From Echinicola marina (GTDB taxonomy: Bacteria > Bacteroidota > Bacteroidia > Cytophagales > Cyclobacteriaceae), in assembly GCF_020463795.1 (NCBI RefSeq), contig NZ_CP080025.1:4647501-4711500 (forward strand): a stretch of 64,000 nucleotides of DNA, given 5' to 3'. This document shows positions 43,998 to 53,246 of this stretch, one piece after another; position 1 is the stretch's first letter, and each line of letters starts with the position of its first letter. The notes under the pieces were generated by a model that saw nothing but the letters and a program-made list of their open reading frames with translations, had not been told where the DNA came from and made no database searches. Position numbers and translations under genes: made by a program.

Positions 43998-44369
43998 ATG
44001 AAACTCGCTCCAAGTGAAGAACAGTTGATGAATTACCTTTGGAAATTGGAAAAGGCCTTTATGAAAGACCTTCTTGAAGCCTATCCAGATCCCAAACCAG
44101 CCCCAACTACAGTGGCCACGCTTTTGAAAAGAATGACAGAAAAGAAATTTGTGGCCTTTAAAACTTTCGGCAATTCTAGGGAATACTATCCCCTCATAAA
44201 AAAGAGCGCTTATTTCAGTAAACAGGTAAAAGGAATCATTAAAAATTTCTTTGATAATAGCCCTTCTCAGTTCGCCTCTTTCTTTACCTCAGAGACAGAC
44301 CTGAGCCAAGAGGAACTGGAAGAACTCAAACAGTTGATTGACCGTCAAATTGAAAACAAAAAGCAATGA
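43998..44369 (+). CDS. BlaI/MecI/CopY family transcriptional repressor
   Basis: The 123-residue winged-helix protein starts KLAPSEEQLMNYLWKLEKAF, followed by APTTVATLLKRMTEKKFVAF, the family HTH block. The C-terminal helix mediates dimerisation. It overlaps the M56 peptidase gene by 4 bp. In this pair, signal-activated proteolysis by the sensor relieves repression. No beta-lactamase gene is nearby, so the target regulon is unknown. Confidence 0.92.
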   Translation: MKLAPSEEQLMNYLWKLEKAFMKDLLEAYPDPKPAPTTVATLLKRMTEKKFVAFKTFGNSREYYPLIKKSAYFSKQVKGIIKNFFDNSPSQFASFFTSETDLSQEELEELKQLIDRQIENKKQ

Positions 44370-45361
44370 TAGCCTACTTGATCAAATCCACAATTAGCCT
44401 CTTAATCTTATACTTGGCCTATCATTTTCTACTGTCGAAGGAAAAGGCTTACCAATTCAACCGGTATTTTCTTCTAGGAAGTCTCATATTTTCATTGTCT
44501 GTTCCTTTCCTTCAGTCTCCTCTGAAGCCCTATACAAAACTTGTAAAAGTCACTCCTACTTTTGAAAGCCTTACAGCAGATGAATTGATGCCTGCTGACC
44601 CAATAGTCACCAATTCAACACCGATTTCTTTAGAATCAGAGGCTAAAAACATGGTGAGCCCAAAACAATCGCTATCAGTATGGACGATTCTCCTGGCCAT
44701 TTATTCATTGATTTTAATTATTCTGGTTATCCGCATGGTGCTCAATCTGCATACCTTATTTTTAAGAGCAAAATCAGCCACTATCATCAACCAAGGGACT
44801 TATAAGGCGGTATTGAGTAAGGGAAAAGACCTTCCATTTACCTTTTTGAAATATGTTTTTCTAGAAAAATCACAGTTTCTAAATGGGCAAATCAATTCCC
44901 AATTACTTCTCCATGAAAAAATCCATGCCCACCAATGTCATAGCCTAGACATTCTTTTTATAGAAGTGCTTAAAATCATTTTTTGGTTCAACCCTGTATT
45001 TCGCCTTTATAAAAAAGCCATACAGCTCAACCATGAATTTATAGCTGACGAGGCAGTGGTTCAGGAATGTAAAGACAAAAGAGCTTATCAGTACCTCCTA
45101 CTCTCCCATGTGCTACAACATCAGCAAAACCATTTGGTAAGCTATTCCAAATATTCATTGACCAAAAACCGTATAACCATGATGAACAAAACCAACAACT
45201 GGCCAAAGACCACGATAAAGGTCTTACTGACTGTTCCCTTTGCTATTGGAATCGTTTCATTGCTCGCTATGAGGCCACAGCAAAAAAGCAATTCTCTCAT
45301 CATTGAAACACCTACTTCAATAGTCTCTCCACAACAGGATGATAAATATCTGGAAGAATAG
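44366..45361 (+). CDS. M56 family (BlaR1-like) sensor peptidase, C-terminal part cut off
   Basis: The 331-residue protein has three to four membrane spans (about 6-20, 36-50, 103-125 and 275-295). The gluzincin motif LLLHEKIHAHQ (HExxH) and the downstream NHEFIADEAV ligand helix form a complete zinc site. The frame ends at a TAG at 45359-45361, directly followed in the same frame by the missing C-terminal region. The membrane peptidase part should still fold, but the extracytoplasmic tail is lost unless TAG is read through. Confidence 0.9.
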   Translation: MIAYLIKSTISLLILYLAYHFLLSKEKAYQFNRYFLLGSLIFSLSVPFLQSPLKPYTKLVKVTPTFESLTADELMPADPIVTNSTPISLESEAKNMVSPKQSLSVWTILLAIYSLILIILVIRMVLNLHTLFLRAKSATIINQGTYKAVLSKGKDLPFTFLKYVFLEKSQFLNGQINSQLLLHEKIHAHQCHSLDILFIEVLKIIFWFNPVFRLYKKAIQLNHEFIADEAVVQECKDKRAYQYLLLSHVLQHQQNHLVSYSKYSLTKNRITMMNKTNNWPKTTIKVLLTVPFAIGIVSLLAMRPQQKSNSLIIETPTSIVSPQQDDKYLEE

Positions 45362-46030
45362 AAACAGCTTTATCAAAATTACGAGAAACTAATGAACGAA
45401 AGGAAGTTAGAAAAACGCGCATTAAATGATAAAGAATTTAACCTGGATAGAATGAGGCAACTTTGGTCATATATGTCAGAAGAAAATAGAACTAGGGCTC
45501 CAAAACTATCTTTTATAAAAGCACCTCCTATCATTAGCAAAAAACGCCCCTCAAACTATCAAATGAAAGAGTGGAGAAAAAATTCATCATATAAAATCCT
45601 ATTGGACAATAAACCAGTTCCCAATAAAACATTGAAAGCCTATGACGTAGAAGATATTGCTTATTGGTCATATCATAGAAACTACACGTCCAAGGACAAT
45701 GGTAAATATGATTATGAAACTGAGGTCTATTTACAAACCAATAATGGTTTTTACAGGACTTTTTTCATGAATAGAACAGGTTATGACCATGTTTCTGCAT
45801 ATGAGAAAGCCATAGAGATTTATATCGAGCATCAGAAGAATCCGAAAAAATATAAAGGGCAATTAGGCGGAACACTTAAGGATTTACAACAAGTCTACAG
45901 TCAAATCCCAGAATGGAAAAGGGAATTGTATAATATCAAAACTCCCTCAGAAGTTATAAAAAGTAAAAATGAAGGGATGAGCTTCAATTATATCCCCTAT
46001 TTCAAACCTCAAAAAAATGATCAATGTTAA
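45362..46030 (+). pseudogene. In-frame continuation of the M56 sensor gene after a TAG stop
   Basis: The codons after the TAG continue KQLYQNYEKLMNERKLEKRA, then LDRMRQLWSYMSEENRTRAP. The M-EE-R-A-P-type block is usual in the C-terminal regions of Bacteroidota M56 proteins. The frame runs 222 codons without another stop, so one base change split a gene of about 554 codons. A separate translation start at ATG 45392 is possible (212 residues) but would lack a signal for export. Confidence 0.75.
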
Positions 46031-46033
46031 AAT

Positions 46034-46091
46034 GGATTTAAAACCCATTTTATAGCTGTTCCAGATTACAAATCAGGAACAGCTATAAAAT
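46034..46091. repeat. Intergenic palindrome, shared with the 60.0-kb region
   Basis: GGATTTAAAACCC (46034-46046) is followed by a palindrome with perfect 16-bp arms (ATTTTATAGCTGTTCC with GGAACAGCTATAAAAT, 46047-46091) and an inner GATT/AATC pair. The same GGATTTAAAACCC plus GTTCC..GATT..AATC..GGAAC order recurs at 60038-60085. It may also end transcription of the M56 gene. Confidence 0.65.
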
Positions 46092-46220
46092 TTAATACTA
46101 GGGGGCTTGACTGCACCTATCTGGTGAAAAAGTCAAGCTCGACCTGACAAAATCTCTTTTATTCTGAATAAATCATCACACCGAACCTCCCACGTCGTAT
46201 CTCGTACCTTATCCTTCATC

Positions 46221-47969
46221 CTATATTCTCGCCTGATAAGTATATAAATCAAAATACCTGCCTTGTTTTTCCATGAGTTCTTCATGCCTTCCGCGCTCTA
46301 CTATTTGGCCTTTTTCCACCACCAAAATTTGGTTGGCCTGACGGATAGTACTTAATCGGTGCGCAATGACAAAGGTGGTCCTTCCCTTCATCAGTTCTTT
46401 CAAACTGGCCTGGATCAATGTCTCACTTTCAGTATCTAAATTAGAAGTGGCCTCATCTAGAATCAAAATCCTTGGATCGGCCAATATCGCTCTGGCAATG
46501 GCAATCCGCTGCTTTTGTCCTCCAGACAGTTTTACTCCCCGCTCCCCTATCAAAGTATCCAAGCCATCTTCAAAACGATCGGTAAATTCATGGACATGAG
46601 CTGCATGAACTGCCTGCATCAACTGTTCCTCACTTGCATCAGGTCTTGGGAATAATATATTTTCCTTGATGGTGCCTTCAAACAAGAAATCATCCTGCAA
46701 AACCACTCCTAATTGGCTCCTGAAACTGGAAAGACTTACTTGTTGCAAATCCTGTCCATCTATTTTTATGGTTCCACTGGCAGGGTTGAGAAAGGAGGCT
46801 ACCAAGCCTGCAATGGTGGTTTTTCCAGATCCTGAAGTCCCTACCAAAGCTGTCATAGTCCCGGCCTCTGCCTCAAAACTCACTTCTTTCACCACATTTT
46901 TTCCTTCTTCATAGGCAAAGCTCACCCTGTCAAATTCCACATCACCATGAATTCTGGGTAGCTGTATATTACGACTCTCTTCATCTTCTTCCAAAGGGAT
47001 ATTCATGATTTCCTCAGTCCTGTCCAAGCCTGCAAATGCTTCAGTCAGCTGACTGCCAATATTGCTCATCTGCACAATCGGGGCTATCATAAAACCCAAG
47101 TAAAGGGTAAAAGCCAGAAAATCCCCAAAAGTCATGCTTTCATTCATGATCATATAGCCCCCGATTCCCATAATACCAGCAGAGGCCAATCCAAGCAAAA
47201 AAGTGGCAGAACTGGTCACCATGCTGGTAGTGGTCAAACTTGATTTTATATTCATAAACAAACGCATTACACCTTCTTCGAAGGTTTTGACCTCTTGGGC
47301 CTCGGCATTGAAACCTTTTATCACCCTTATTCCACCTAAGGTTTCTGTCAGCCTTCCGGTCACTTGGGCATTGATCTTTCCTCGCTCCCTGAAAATAGGC
47401 CTGATCTTTCCAAAAGCTTTCAATGAAATCAATCCAAAAATGGCCACTGGTACTAATACATAGAGGGTCATCATGGGACTGATATAAATCAACAAGCCCA
47501 AGCAAATGATGGAGGTAAGCACGCCACCAACCATCTGGGCTAAACCAGTGCCTACCAAATTCCTCACCCCTTCGACATCCGTCATGATCCTTGATACCAG
47601 CTCACCGGTTTTGGCATTGTCAAAAAAGCGGATAGGCAATCGGATAATATGCTGCTGCACCTTCGCCCTCAATTGGGCAATCAAATGCTGGGCTTCCACA
47701 CTTAAGATCTGTGTCAGCACAAAAGAAGTACTCGCCTGTATGGCCACGGCAATGGCCACAGCTATCACCAACCATTTCAGCAATTGCATATTGGAATTGG
47801 GGATGACATCATCAATCAGGTATTTGCTGGCTCCTGGCAAAACCAAACCAGATAACCTACTGATGATGATCAAAAAAAGGCCTAGAAACAATTGTTTTTT
47901 TCTGGGCCAGATAATGGTTTTGAAAACATGACCTATGGTCACTTTTCTTTCTTTTTGGGGCTTGGACAT
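46221..47969 (-). CDS. ABC exporter with fused permease and ATPase (MsbA-like)
   Basis: The 582-residue half-transporter has six membrane spans in the first 320 residues and a nucleotide-binding domain after about 340. Motifs seen are Walker A GTSGSGKTT, Q-loop VVLQDDFLFEGT, signature LSGGQKQRIAIARAIL, Walker B ILILDEATSNLD and H-loop VIAHRLSTI. Homodimers export lipids, lipid A precursors or drugs. The substrate cannot be set. It is downstream of the four-helix protein gene but separated from it by a terminator. Confidence 0.93.
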   Translation of the reverse strand: MSKPQKERKVTIGHVFKTIIWPRKKQLFLGLFLIIISRLSGLVLPGASKYLIDDVIPNSNMQLLKWLVIAVAIAVAIQASTSFVLTQILSVEAQHLIAQLRAKVQQHIIRLPIRFFDNAKTGELVSRIMTDVEGVRNLVGTGLAQMVGGVLTSIICLGLLIYISPMMTLYVLVPVAIFGLISLKAFGKIRPIFRERGKINAQVTGRLTETLGGIRVIKGFNAEAQEVKTFEEGVMRLFMNIKSSLTTTSMVTSSATFLLGLASAGIMGIGGYMIMNESMTFGDFLAFTLYLGFMIAPIVQMSNIGSQLTEAFAGLDRTEEIMNIPLEEDEESRNIQLPRIHGDVEFDRVSFAYEEGKNVVKEVSFEAEAGTMTALVGTSGSGKTTIAGLVASFLNPASGTIKIDGQDLQQVSLSSFRSQLGVVLQDDFLFEGTIKENILFPRPDASEEQLMQAVHAAHVHEFTDRFEDGLDTLIGERGVKLSGGQKQRIAIARAILADPRILILDEATSNLDTESETLIQASLKELMKGRTTFVIAHRLSTIRQANQILVVEKGQIVERGRHEELMEKQGRYFDLYTYQARI

Positions 47970-47974
47970 GTTGT

Positions 47975-48013
47975 TAAAATAAAAGAGGCAATTTCCCTAG
48001 AAAACTGCCTCTA
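47975..48013 (-). terminator. Terminator between the four-helix protein and ABC exporter genes
   Basis: On the minus strand AGAGGCA and TGCCTCT pair (with inner TTT/AAA pairing) and are followed by TTTATTTT. Confidence 0.75.
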
Positions 48014-48033
48014 TAAATGAATTTATTTGCATT

Positions 48034-48702
48034 TTAGTTCAAATGTGGCTTTTGTCTTATCTTACTTCTACTGGATACTAAACCAAAAATCAGCGCATTG
48101 ATCACTAAAGCCATGATAATCAGTATAGCCGTTTCAAATCTGGTCAAGATCGAATTGCCTGCCACTATTTTTTGGGAATGATCATTCAATTCCTTTCCTA
48201 CTGACAATTGGATTTCTGACAATTTATTGAGTTTATTGGCGGCTTGCGAAATCAGTTGGTCAGAATTGAGCTTTGCCGAGTCAAATTCCTCTACCGTAAG
48301 CTGCGATGCAACCAGCTCTTTCTCCAAAGCATACAATGAATGAATATCCTCCTGCAGCCGCTTCAAATAAACCGCCTCATCCTTGGTCAACAATGTCGCC
48401 TGAAAATCCAATAAAATGGCGTCAATTTGTTGATTATATATTTTATTTTCAGCCTTGACAGCCATAAACTCTTGTTGGCTTTCACTCTGGTCAATAAGAA
48501 TTCTCTTTTTATAAAGCGTTTCTGACAAGTGAAAAATATAACTTTCCGGCAACAACCTGTCCTCGTAAATAGTTGTAAAAGACCCTGCCAAATCAGATAC
48601 ATTTCCTTCCTCAAGAAGATTCTTAATGAACACTGCCGTAAATACCACCATGAGTAATAATGATATTTTTACGCGGTTATTAATATTATAAGCCCATTTC
48701 AT
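48034..48702 (-). CDS. MCP-type four-helix-bundle sensor domain protein
   Basis: The 222-residue protein has a membrane span at about 11-28, a periplasmic helical region of about 160 residues (YEDRLLPESYIFHLSETLYK, then AVKAENKIYNQQIDAILLDF) and a second span at about 190-212. This is the 4HB_MCP layout without any signalling output domain, ending soon after the second span. It may be a stand-alone sensor or partner of another protein. I do not recognise a closer family. Confidence 0.75.
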   Translation of the reverse strand: MKWAYNINNRVKISLLLMVVFTAVFIKNLLEEGNVSDLAGSFTTIYEDRLLPESYIFHLSETLYKKRILIDQSESQQEFMAVKAENKIYNQQIDAILLDFQATLLTKDEAVYLKRLQEDIHSLYALEKELVASQLTVEEFDSAKLNSDQLISQAANKLNKLSEIQLSVGKELNDHSQKIVAGNSILTRFETAILIIMALVINALIFGLVSSRSKIRQKPHLN

Positions 48703-48925
48703 AGTTTAATCTCCTCCTTTACTTTGACTTAGGCTCCAAATAAACATGCTATTCACAGCTACCAGTCTTACTTATTAACTATAAATTAATCAAATAGGAA
48801 TGAATTTACAATTACCTAACAATAATATCATCTTTTAATGAAAGCCGCTATCATTCAGCTTTTTTAATTACCAGTTTTTCTTAATCATAATTTTTACATC
48901 TTCAAAAATTTGACACTAAACCTAT

Positions 48926-48943
48926 TATCGCTATATTGCGATA
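48926..48943. promoter_or_regulatory. Probable ArsR operator
   Basis: TATCGCTATATTGCGATA is an inverted repeat with six-base arms around a TATATT core. It lies 13 bp before the arsR-family start, close to the presumed promoter, as expected for autoregulation. Confidence 0.7.
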
Positions 48944-48956
48944 TAATAATTATACA

Positions 48957-49292
48957 ATGGGGATCACCAAAACCGCTTTATTTACACAAGAGCAGAACGA
49001 GCTCGCTTTAATCGCCAAGGCCTTTGCCCATCCGGCAAGGATTGCCATTATCCAGCATTTGCTCAAAACCAATGCCTGTATCAATGGGGACTTGGTTCAG
49101 GAATTGGGATTGGCACAGGCTACCATCAGCCAACACCTAAGAGAACTTAAAAACCTCGAAATCATTCAAGGTACGATTGAAGGGGTTTCCATGAGCTACT
49201 GTATCAACCCTTCCAAATGGCAAAGTATAAAAAGCCTCTTCAATGAGCTATTTGACCAATACAACATGAGCGGTCAACAAGGTTGCTGTTAA
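48957..49292 (+). CDS. arsR: ArsR/SmtB family metalloregulator
   Basis: The 111-residue winged-helix protein contains LALIAKAFAHPARIAIIQHL, followed by GLAQATISQHLRELKNLEII, the ArsR HTH. The C-terminus ends GQQGCC, a vicinal cysteine pair that could bind As(III). An upstream cysteine lies in TNACINGDL. ATG 48957 is chosen over a TTG seven codons earlier that overlaps the operator. It heads the arsenic cluster and should repress it until arsenite binds. Confidence 0.9.
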   Translation: MGITKTALFTQEQNELALIAKAFAHPARIAIIQHLLKTNACINGDLVQELGLAQATISQHLRELKNLEIIQGTIEGVSMSYCINPSKWQSIKSLFNELFDQYNMSGQQGCC

Positions 49293-49310
49293 AAAAATTT
49301 ATCATTCATC

Positions 49311-49326
49311 ATCGTAATATTGCAAT
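49311..49326. promoter_or_regulatory. Second, weaker ArsR-like site
   Basis: ATCGTAATATTGCAAT resembles the arsR operator core ATCGCTATATTGCGAT at 12 of 16 positions. It lies 5 bp before the DUF6428 gene start and may add control inside the operon. Confidence 0.45.
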
Positions 49327-49331
49327 TTATC

Positions 49332-49874
49332 ATGAAAACAAAAGAATTTATCCAATACCTGAGAGAACACGAGAATTTGCCGCTGCAAATCGAGTATGCT
49401 GAAGGCAAATTTGTAAGGAGTGATTTTCATATCACAGAAATAAAGAACGTCAACTTTGATACAGTAGATTGTGGAGGAGTCAGAAACCAATGGGAGGAAA
49501 CCCATGTACAAATTTGGGAAAGTGACCTTCCTGACCCCGCCCATAACCTGAATAGCAGTAAGGCTGTAAAAATATTTGACCTGGTCGAAAAAGTAAGACC
49601 TACCTTTCAGGATACCGAAATAAAATTCGAATATGGTAATAAGGACTTCCATACTGCCCTAATGGACTTAGGAAGTATTTCCAATATTGAAGGACAAATC
49701 CATATTCAATTATTCAAAACCAGTACCACTTGCAAAGCAATGGACCGGGCAAGTAGTCCCGAAGAAAAAGCTGTTGCTTGCTGCCCTAGTCCAAAAAAGA
49801 AAGTCAAGGTCTCTCTAAAGTCACTTACTTCAACAAAATCAGCCAAATGCGCACCAGAATCTAATTGCTGCTAA
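49332..49874 (+). CDS. DUF6428 family protein of the arsenic cluster
   Basis: The 180-residue protein starts MKTKEFIQYLREHENLPLQI, with the core FHITEIKNVNFDTVDCGGV and HVQIWESDLPD, matching DUF6428 proteins that follow arsR in Bacteroidota. The C-terminal 60 residues are rich in cysteine (VACCPSPKKK, ending CAPESNCC), which suggests binding of a soft metal or metalloid. Position between arsR and arsC supports a role in arsenic handling; the biochemical role is unknown. Confidence 0.8.
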   Translation: MKTKEFIQYLREHENLPLQIEYAEGKFVRSDFHITEIKNVNFDTVDCGGVRNQWEETHVQIWESDLPDPAHNLNSSKAVKIFDLVEKVRPTFQDTEIKFEYGNKDFHTALMDLGSISNIEGQIHIQLFKTSTTCKAMDRASSPEEKAVACCPSPKKKVKVSLKSLTSTKSAKCAPESNCC

Positions 49875-49879
49875 GCACC

Positions 49880-50503
49880 ATGAATATAAAACAGAAAAAT
49901 ATCTACCCTGAATTATTTGACAAAATCGGGGAAATAATTGGCAATGTCCCAAATGAAGCGCGCAAAGAAGTGCTCAATCAACTTGTCAAGTACATTCAGG
50001 AAGTTAAAGATGCTGAAAAAATTGTGCAGTTGAACTTCATTTGCACCCATAATTCAAGAAGAAGTCAGCTGGGGCAAATATGGTCTCAGTTAGCTGCCTA
50101 TTATTTCGATGTTCCCGCCCATTGCTATTCTGGAGGAACTGAGATCACTGCATTCAACTGGAGGGCAGTAAAGGCCTTGGAAAAGGCTGGATTTAAAATT
50201 TCTAAACTGGGAAATGAAAACCCATTATATGAAATCTTTCCTGGAGAGGATATTCCATCCCTTAAGGCCTATTCAAAGCTTTATAATGATACCAATAATC
50301 CAACAACCGACTTTACTGCTATCATGACCTGCTCCCACGCAGATCATAACTGCCCACATATCCCGGGAGCCACGAAAAGAATCCCCATCAGGTATGACGA
50401 CCCAAAAGCCTTTGACGATACAGCTCTTGAAGAGGAAAAGTATATCGAAAGGTCTGAGCAGATCGCAGCAGAAATGTTTTATGTTTTCTCAAAGATCAAA
50501 TAA
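49880..50503 (+). CDS. arsC: Arsenate reductase, low-molecular-weight phosphatase type
   Basis: The 207-residue protein has the CX5R P-loop at C55-R61 (FICTHNSRRSQLGQIW). The later cysteines (MTCSHADHNCPHIPG) fit a redox relay as in thioredoxin-coupled ArsC. It reduces arsenate to arsenite for export. An N-terminal extension of about 45 residues is common in Bacteroidota members. ATG 49880 lies 5 bp after the DUF6428 stop; acr3 follows, so the genes act together. Confidence 0.9.
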   Translation: MNIKQKNIYPELFDKIGEIIGNVPNEARKEVLNQLVKYIQEVKDAEKIVQLNFICTHNSRRSQLGQIWSQLAAYYFDVPAHCYSGGTEITAFNWRAVKALEKAGFKISKLGNENPLYEIFPGEDIPSLKAYSKLYNDTNNPTTDFTAIMTCSHADHNCPHIPGATKRIPIRYDDPKAFDDTALEEEKYIERSEQIAAEMFYVFSKIK

Positions 50504-50578
50504 ATCAAATAGGCTGGTGAGAAGCCCCCTGTCTATCCAATCCATTGGCCTCTTTAAAGGCCTTGAAAAACCATCAAA

Positions 50579-51628
50579 ATGAAAAAACTGAGCTTTCTCA
50601 ACCAATACCTAACACTTTGGATATTCCTGGCAATGGGAATAGGTATCCTTTTGGGATATGTCTTTCCAGGCTTTGCGGACAAGATCAACAGTTATAGCCA
50701 AGGTACCACCAATATCCCTATTGCTATAGGCTTAATTTTAATGATGTACCCGCCCTTGGCCAAGGCTGATTACAGCCTATTGCCCAAGGTGTTTAAAAAC
50801 ATAAAAATTCTTAGTGTTTCACTTTTGCTCAATTGGATTATAGGACCAATTTTAATGTTTATTCTAGCCTTAATATTTTTAAGGGACCAGCCAGAATACA
50901 TGACGGGATTGATTCTTATTGGACTAGCAAGATGCATTGCCATGGTACTGGTATGGAATGATCTGGCAGAGGGCAGTAAGGAATATGGTGCAGGCTTAGT
51001 AGCCCTTAACAGTATCTTCCAAGTATTTGCCTATAGTTTTTATGCCTGGTTCTTTATCACCATTTTACCCCCCTATTTCGGTGTTGATGGTGCTATCGTT
51101 GACATTTCCATGGGAATGATTGCAGAAAGTGTTTTGATTTACTTGGGGATTCCCTTCTTTGCAGGTATGATCAGCAGACCACTTTTGAGCAGGCTGAAAA
51201 GTAAAAAATGGTACGAAGAAACCTATATCCCTAATATTTCACCCATTACCTTGGTGGCTTTGCTATTGACCATCATTATTATGTTTAGTCTCAAAGGCGA
51301 AATGATTGTAGAAATCCCTATGGACGTTGTACAGATTGCCATTCCATTATTGATTTACTTTCTGATCATGTTTATTATTGGCTTTATTACCTGCAAACTG
51401 ATGGGGGCTGATTATAGTCAAAATGCTGCAGTAGCCTTTACAGCAGCCGGAAACAATTTTGAATTGGCCATAGCCGTTGCTATTGCTGTGTTTGGGATAC
51501 ATAGCGGACAGGCATTTGTAGGGGTAGTTGGTCCCTTGATAGAAGTTCCTGCATTGATCCTTTTGGTAAGACTATCCTTCTGGCTCAAAGCCAAGTATTA
51601 TACTAAGGAGATAAAATCTTCTATCTAA
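50579..51628 (+). CDS. acr3: ACR3 family arsenite efflux transporter
   Basis: The 349-residue protein has ten predicted membrane spans. Conserved ACR3 elements are [17 protein letters not shown]-like ([20 protein letters not shown]), the cysteine-containing [16 protein letters not shown] and [20 protein letters not shown]. It exports arsenite from the cytoplasm, taking the product of arsC. It ends the arsR-DUF6428-arsC-acr3 group. Confidence 0.95.
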   Translation: MKKLSFLNQYLTLWIFLAMGIGILLGYVFPGFADKINSYSQGTTNIPIAIGLILMMYPPLAKADYSLLPKVFKNIKILSVSLLLNWIIGPILMFILALIFLRDQPEYMTGLILIGLARCIAMVLVWNDLAEGSKEYGAGLVALNSIFQVFAYSFYAWFFITILPPYFGVDGAIVDISMGMIAESVLIYLGIPFFAGMISRPLLSRLKSKKWYEETYIPNISPITLVALLLTIIIMFSLKGEMIVEIPMDVVQIAIPLLIYFLIMFIIGFITCKLMGADYSQNAAVAFTAAGNNFELAIAVAIAVFGIHSGQAFVGVVGPLIEVPALILLVRLSFWLKAKYYTKEIKSSI

Positions 51629-51919
51629 AAGCATCAGCAACAAAAAACCAATTGAAAAACAGTTAATTAATCCCCTACAGTTGTAATAAGACTGGCATTT
51701 TTCTTGATAGAAAAGTATTGCTAGCTTATTGGAATTGTTGGGGATTTTGCTTCAGTCAAACACAATAACATGGTGATTTCCACCAAATTGAATTATTAAA
51801 AAATAAAATAATCCTATTATAAAATTGAATATTTCCACGAAAGGAAAAAGTTTTTGGAAGGTTTTCAGGTATTTAAATATATTTTTTGTATCCTTATATA
51901 ATAAATGAACGGCAAATTT

Positions 51920-52417
51920 ATGCAAACAAAAGACATTATTCAGTTATTGGAGATCGCACCTCAAATGCCGGTCAAGATTGAATATCTGCCGGGTTTAATT
52001 GCAAAAAACTACCTAAACTTAGGTAAAGTCGAAATTTTTAAGGAAGAATTAACTGGTAAAAAATACATGCAAATCCATATTTTTGAAGATGGAGATCCTA
52101 TTTGTGCCCTAAATACCAAAGACTTATATCAAGTACTAAATGAATTTCACAGACAGCATCCCCATGAAATAGTCAATGAAATAAGGGTAGTCTTTGGCAA
52201 TCATTTTTTTCAAAAGGCGGCCTTGGATATTTATGAAGTAGAAATTCATGAAAAAACCCTCAATCTAAAACTTTTTACCATCAAACAACCTAAATCCAAG
52301 AAATCCCCAATTAAGCGGATACATTCAGACAAAAAAACAAGTAATAGGCTCCACTCCTTCTTGAAAAGGATAGCTTACCCGCTCAAACTTGCCTTTAATT
52401 CATTTGAAATAAGATAA
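51920..52417 (+). CDS. DUF6428-like paralogue without cysteine tail
   Basis: The 165-residue protein starts MQTKDIIQLLEIAPQMPVKI, parallel to MKTKEFIQYLREHENLPLQI of the gene at 49332. The later block NEIRVVFGNHFFQKAALDIY matches TEIKFEYGNKDFHTALMDL. Its C-terminus is basic (KSKKSPIKRIHSDKKTSNRL) rather than cysteine-rich. The start at 51920 is chosen for this match; ATG 51905 is five codons earlier. It has its own 290-bp upstream region, so it may be expressed separately. Its role is unknown. Confidence 0.7.
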   Translation: MQTKDIIQLLEIAPQMPVKIEYLPGLIAKNYLNLGKVEIFKEELTGKKYMQIHIFEDGDPICALNTKDLYQVLNEFHRQHPHEIVNEIRVVFGNHFFQKAALDIYEVEIHEKTLNLKLFTIKQPKSKKSPIKRIHSDKKTSNRLHSFLKRIAYPLKLAFNSFEIR

Positions 52418-52634
52418 AACATCTTTCTGTCACTTAGCTGTCTCTTGGTTCACAGCATTAAATTCAGGTTATTTCTAAAAAGCCAATCACTTTTATATTC
52501 AAGAGTTTTTTATCTGGGCAAAATCCGCAGCTCTACAGATCACATCTGGAATTATCGTATAGAAACATTTTATTAATACAGGCATATATAGTTTCTTTGT
52601 GAAATCATAAGCACTATATAAATCCATACATTTC

Positions 52635-53246
52635 ATGAAAATCATCGCCATAGGCCGAAATTATACAGAACACATAGAAGAGCTTCAAAATGAAAGACCT
52701 GAAAACCCGGTAGTTTTTCTTAAACCTGATACGGCATTATTAAAGAACAATACGCCCTTTTATATGCCTGATTTCTCCAATGACATACATCATGAAGTGG
52801 AATTGGTCTTGAAAATCAACAAAGAAGGTAAATTTATCAAAAGAGAATTTGCACATAGATATTTTGAAGAGATAGGAATTGGTATTGATTTCACCGCAAG
52901 AGACCTACAGAAAAAATGTAAGGAGAAAGGACTCCCATGGGAAATAGCCAAAGGCTTCAATGGCTCTGCACCAGTTGGCCAATTTTTACCTGTAACGGAT
53001 TTTAAAGATTTAAGCAATATCAATTTCCATTTGGACATTAATGGAGCCAAAAAACAGAAGGGGAATACCTCCATGATGCTTTTTGATTTTGGTGTCATTC
53101 TAGCATACATTTCACAGTTTTTCACGTTAAAAAAAGGAGACTTAATATTTACCGGAACTCCTGCAGGAGTTGGAAAGGTAAATGTAGGCGATCACTTGGA
53201 AGCATATATAGAAGACAAAAAATTATTGGATTTTGAGATTAAATAA
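52635..53246 (+). CDS. FAH family hydrolase or oxaloacetate tautomerase (FAHD1-like)
   Basis: The compact 203-residue protein contains KIIAIGRNYTEHIEEL, PVVFLKPDTALL, the metal-binding HHEVELVLKI, GIDFTARDLQKK and FTGTPAGVGKV, all hallmarks of the FAHD1 group. These remove oxaloacetate or acylpyruvates or tautomerise oxaloacetate. The M23 peptidase gene starts within its last codons (14-bp overlap), so the two are cotranscribed although unrelated in function. Confidence 0.88.
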   Translation: MKIIAIGRNYTEHIEELQNERPENPVVFLKPDTALLKNNTPFYMPDFSNDIHHEVELVLKINKEGKFIKREFAHRYFEEIGIGIDFTARDLQKKCKEKGLPWEIAKGFNGSAPVGQFLPVTDFKDLSNINFHLDINGAKKQKGNTSMMLFDFGVILAYISQFFTLKKGDLIFTGTPAGVGKVNVGDHLEAYIEDKKLLDFEIK

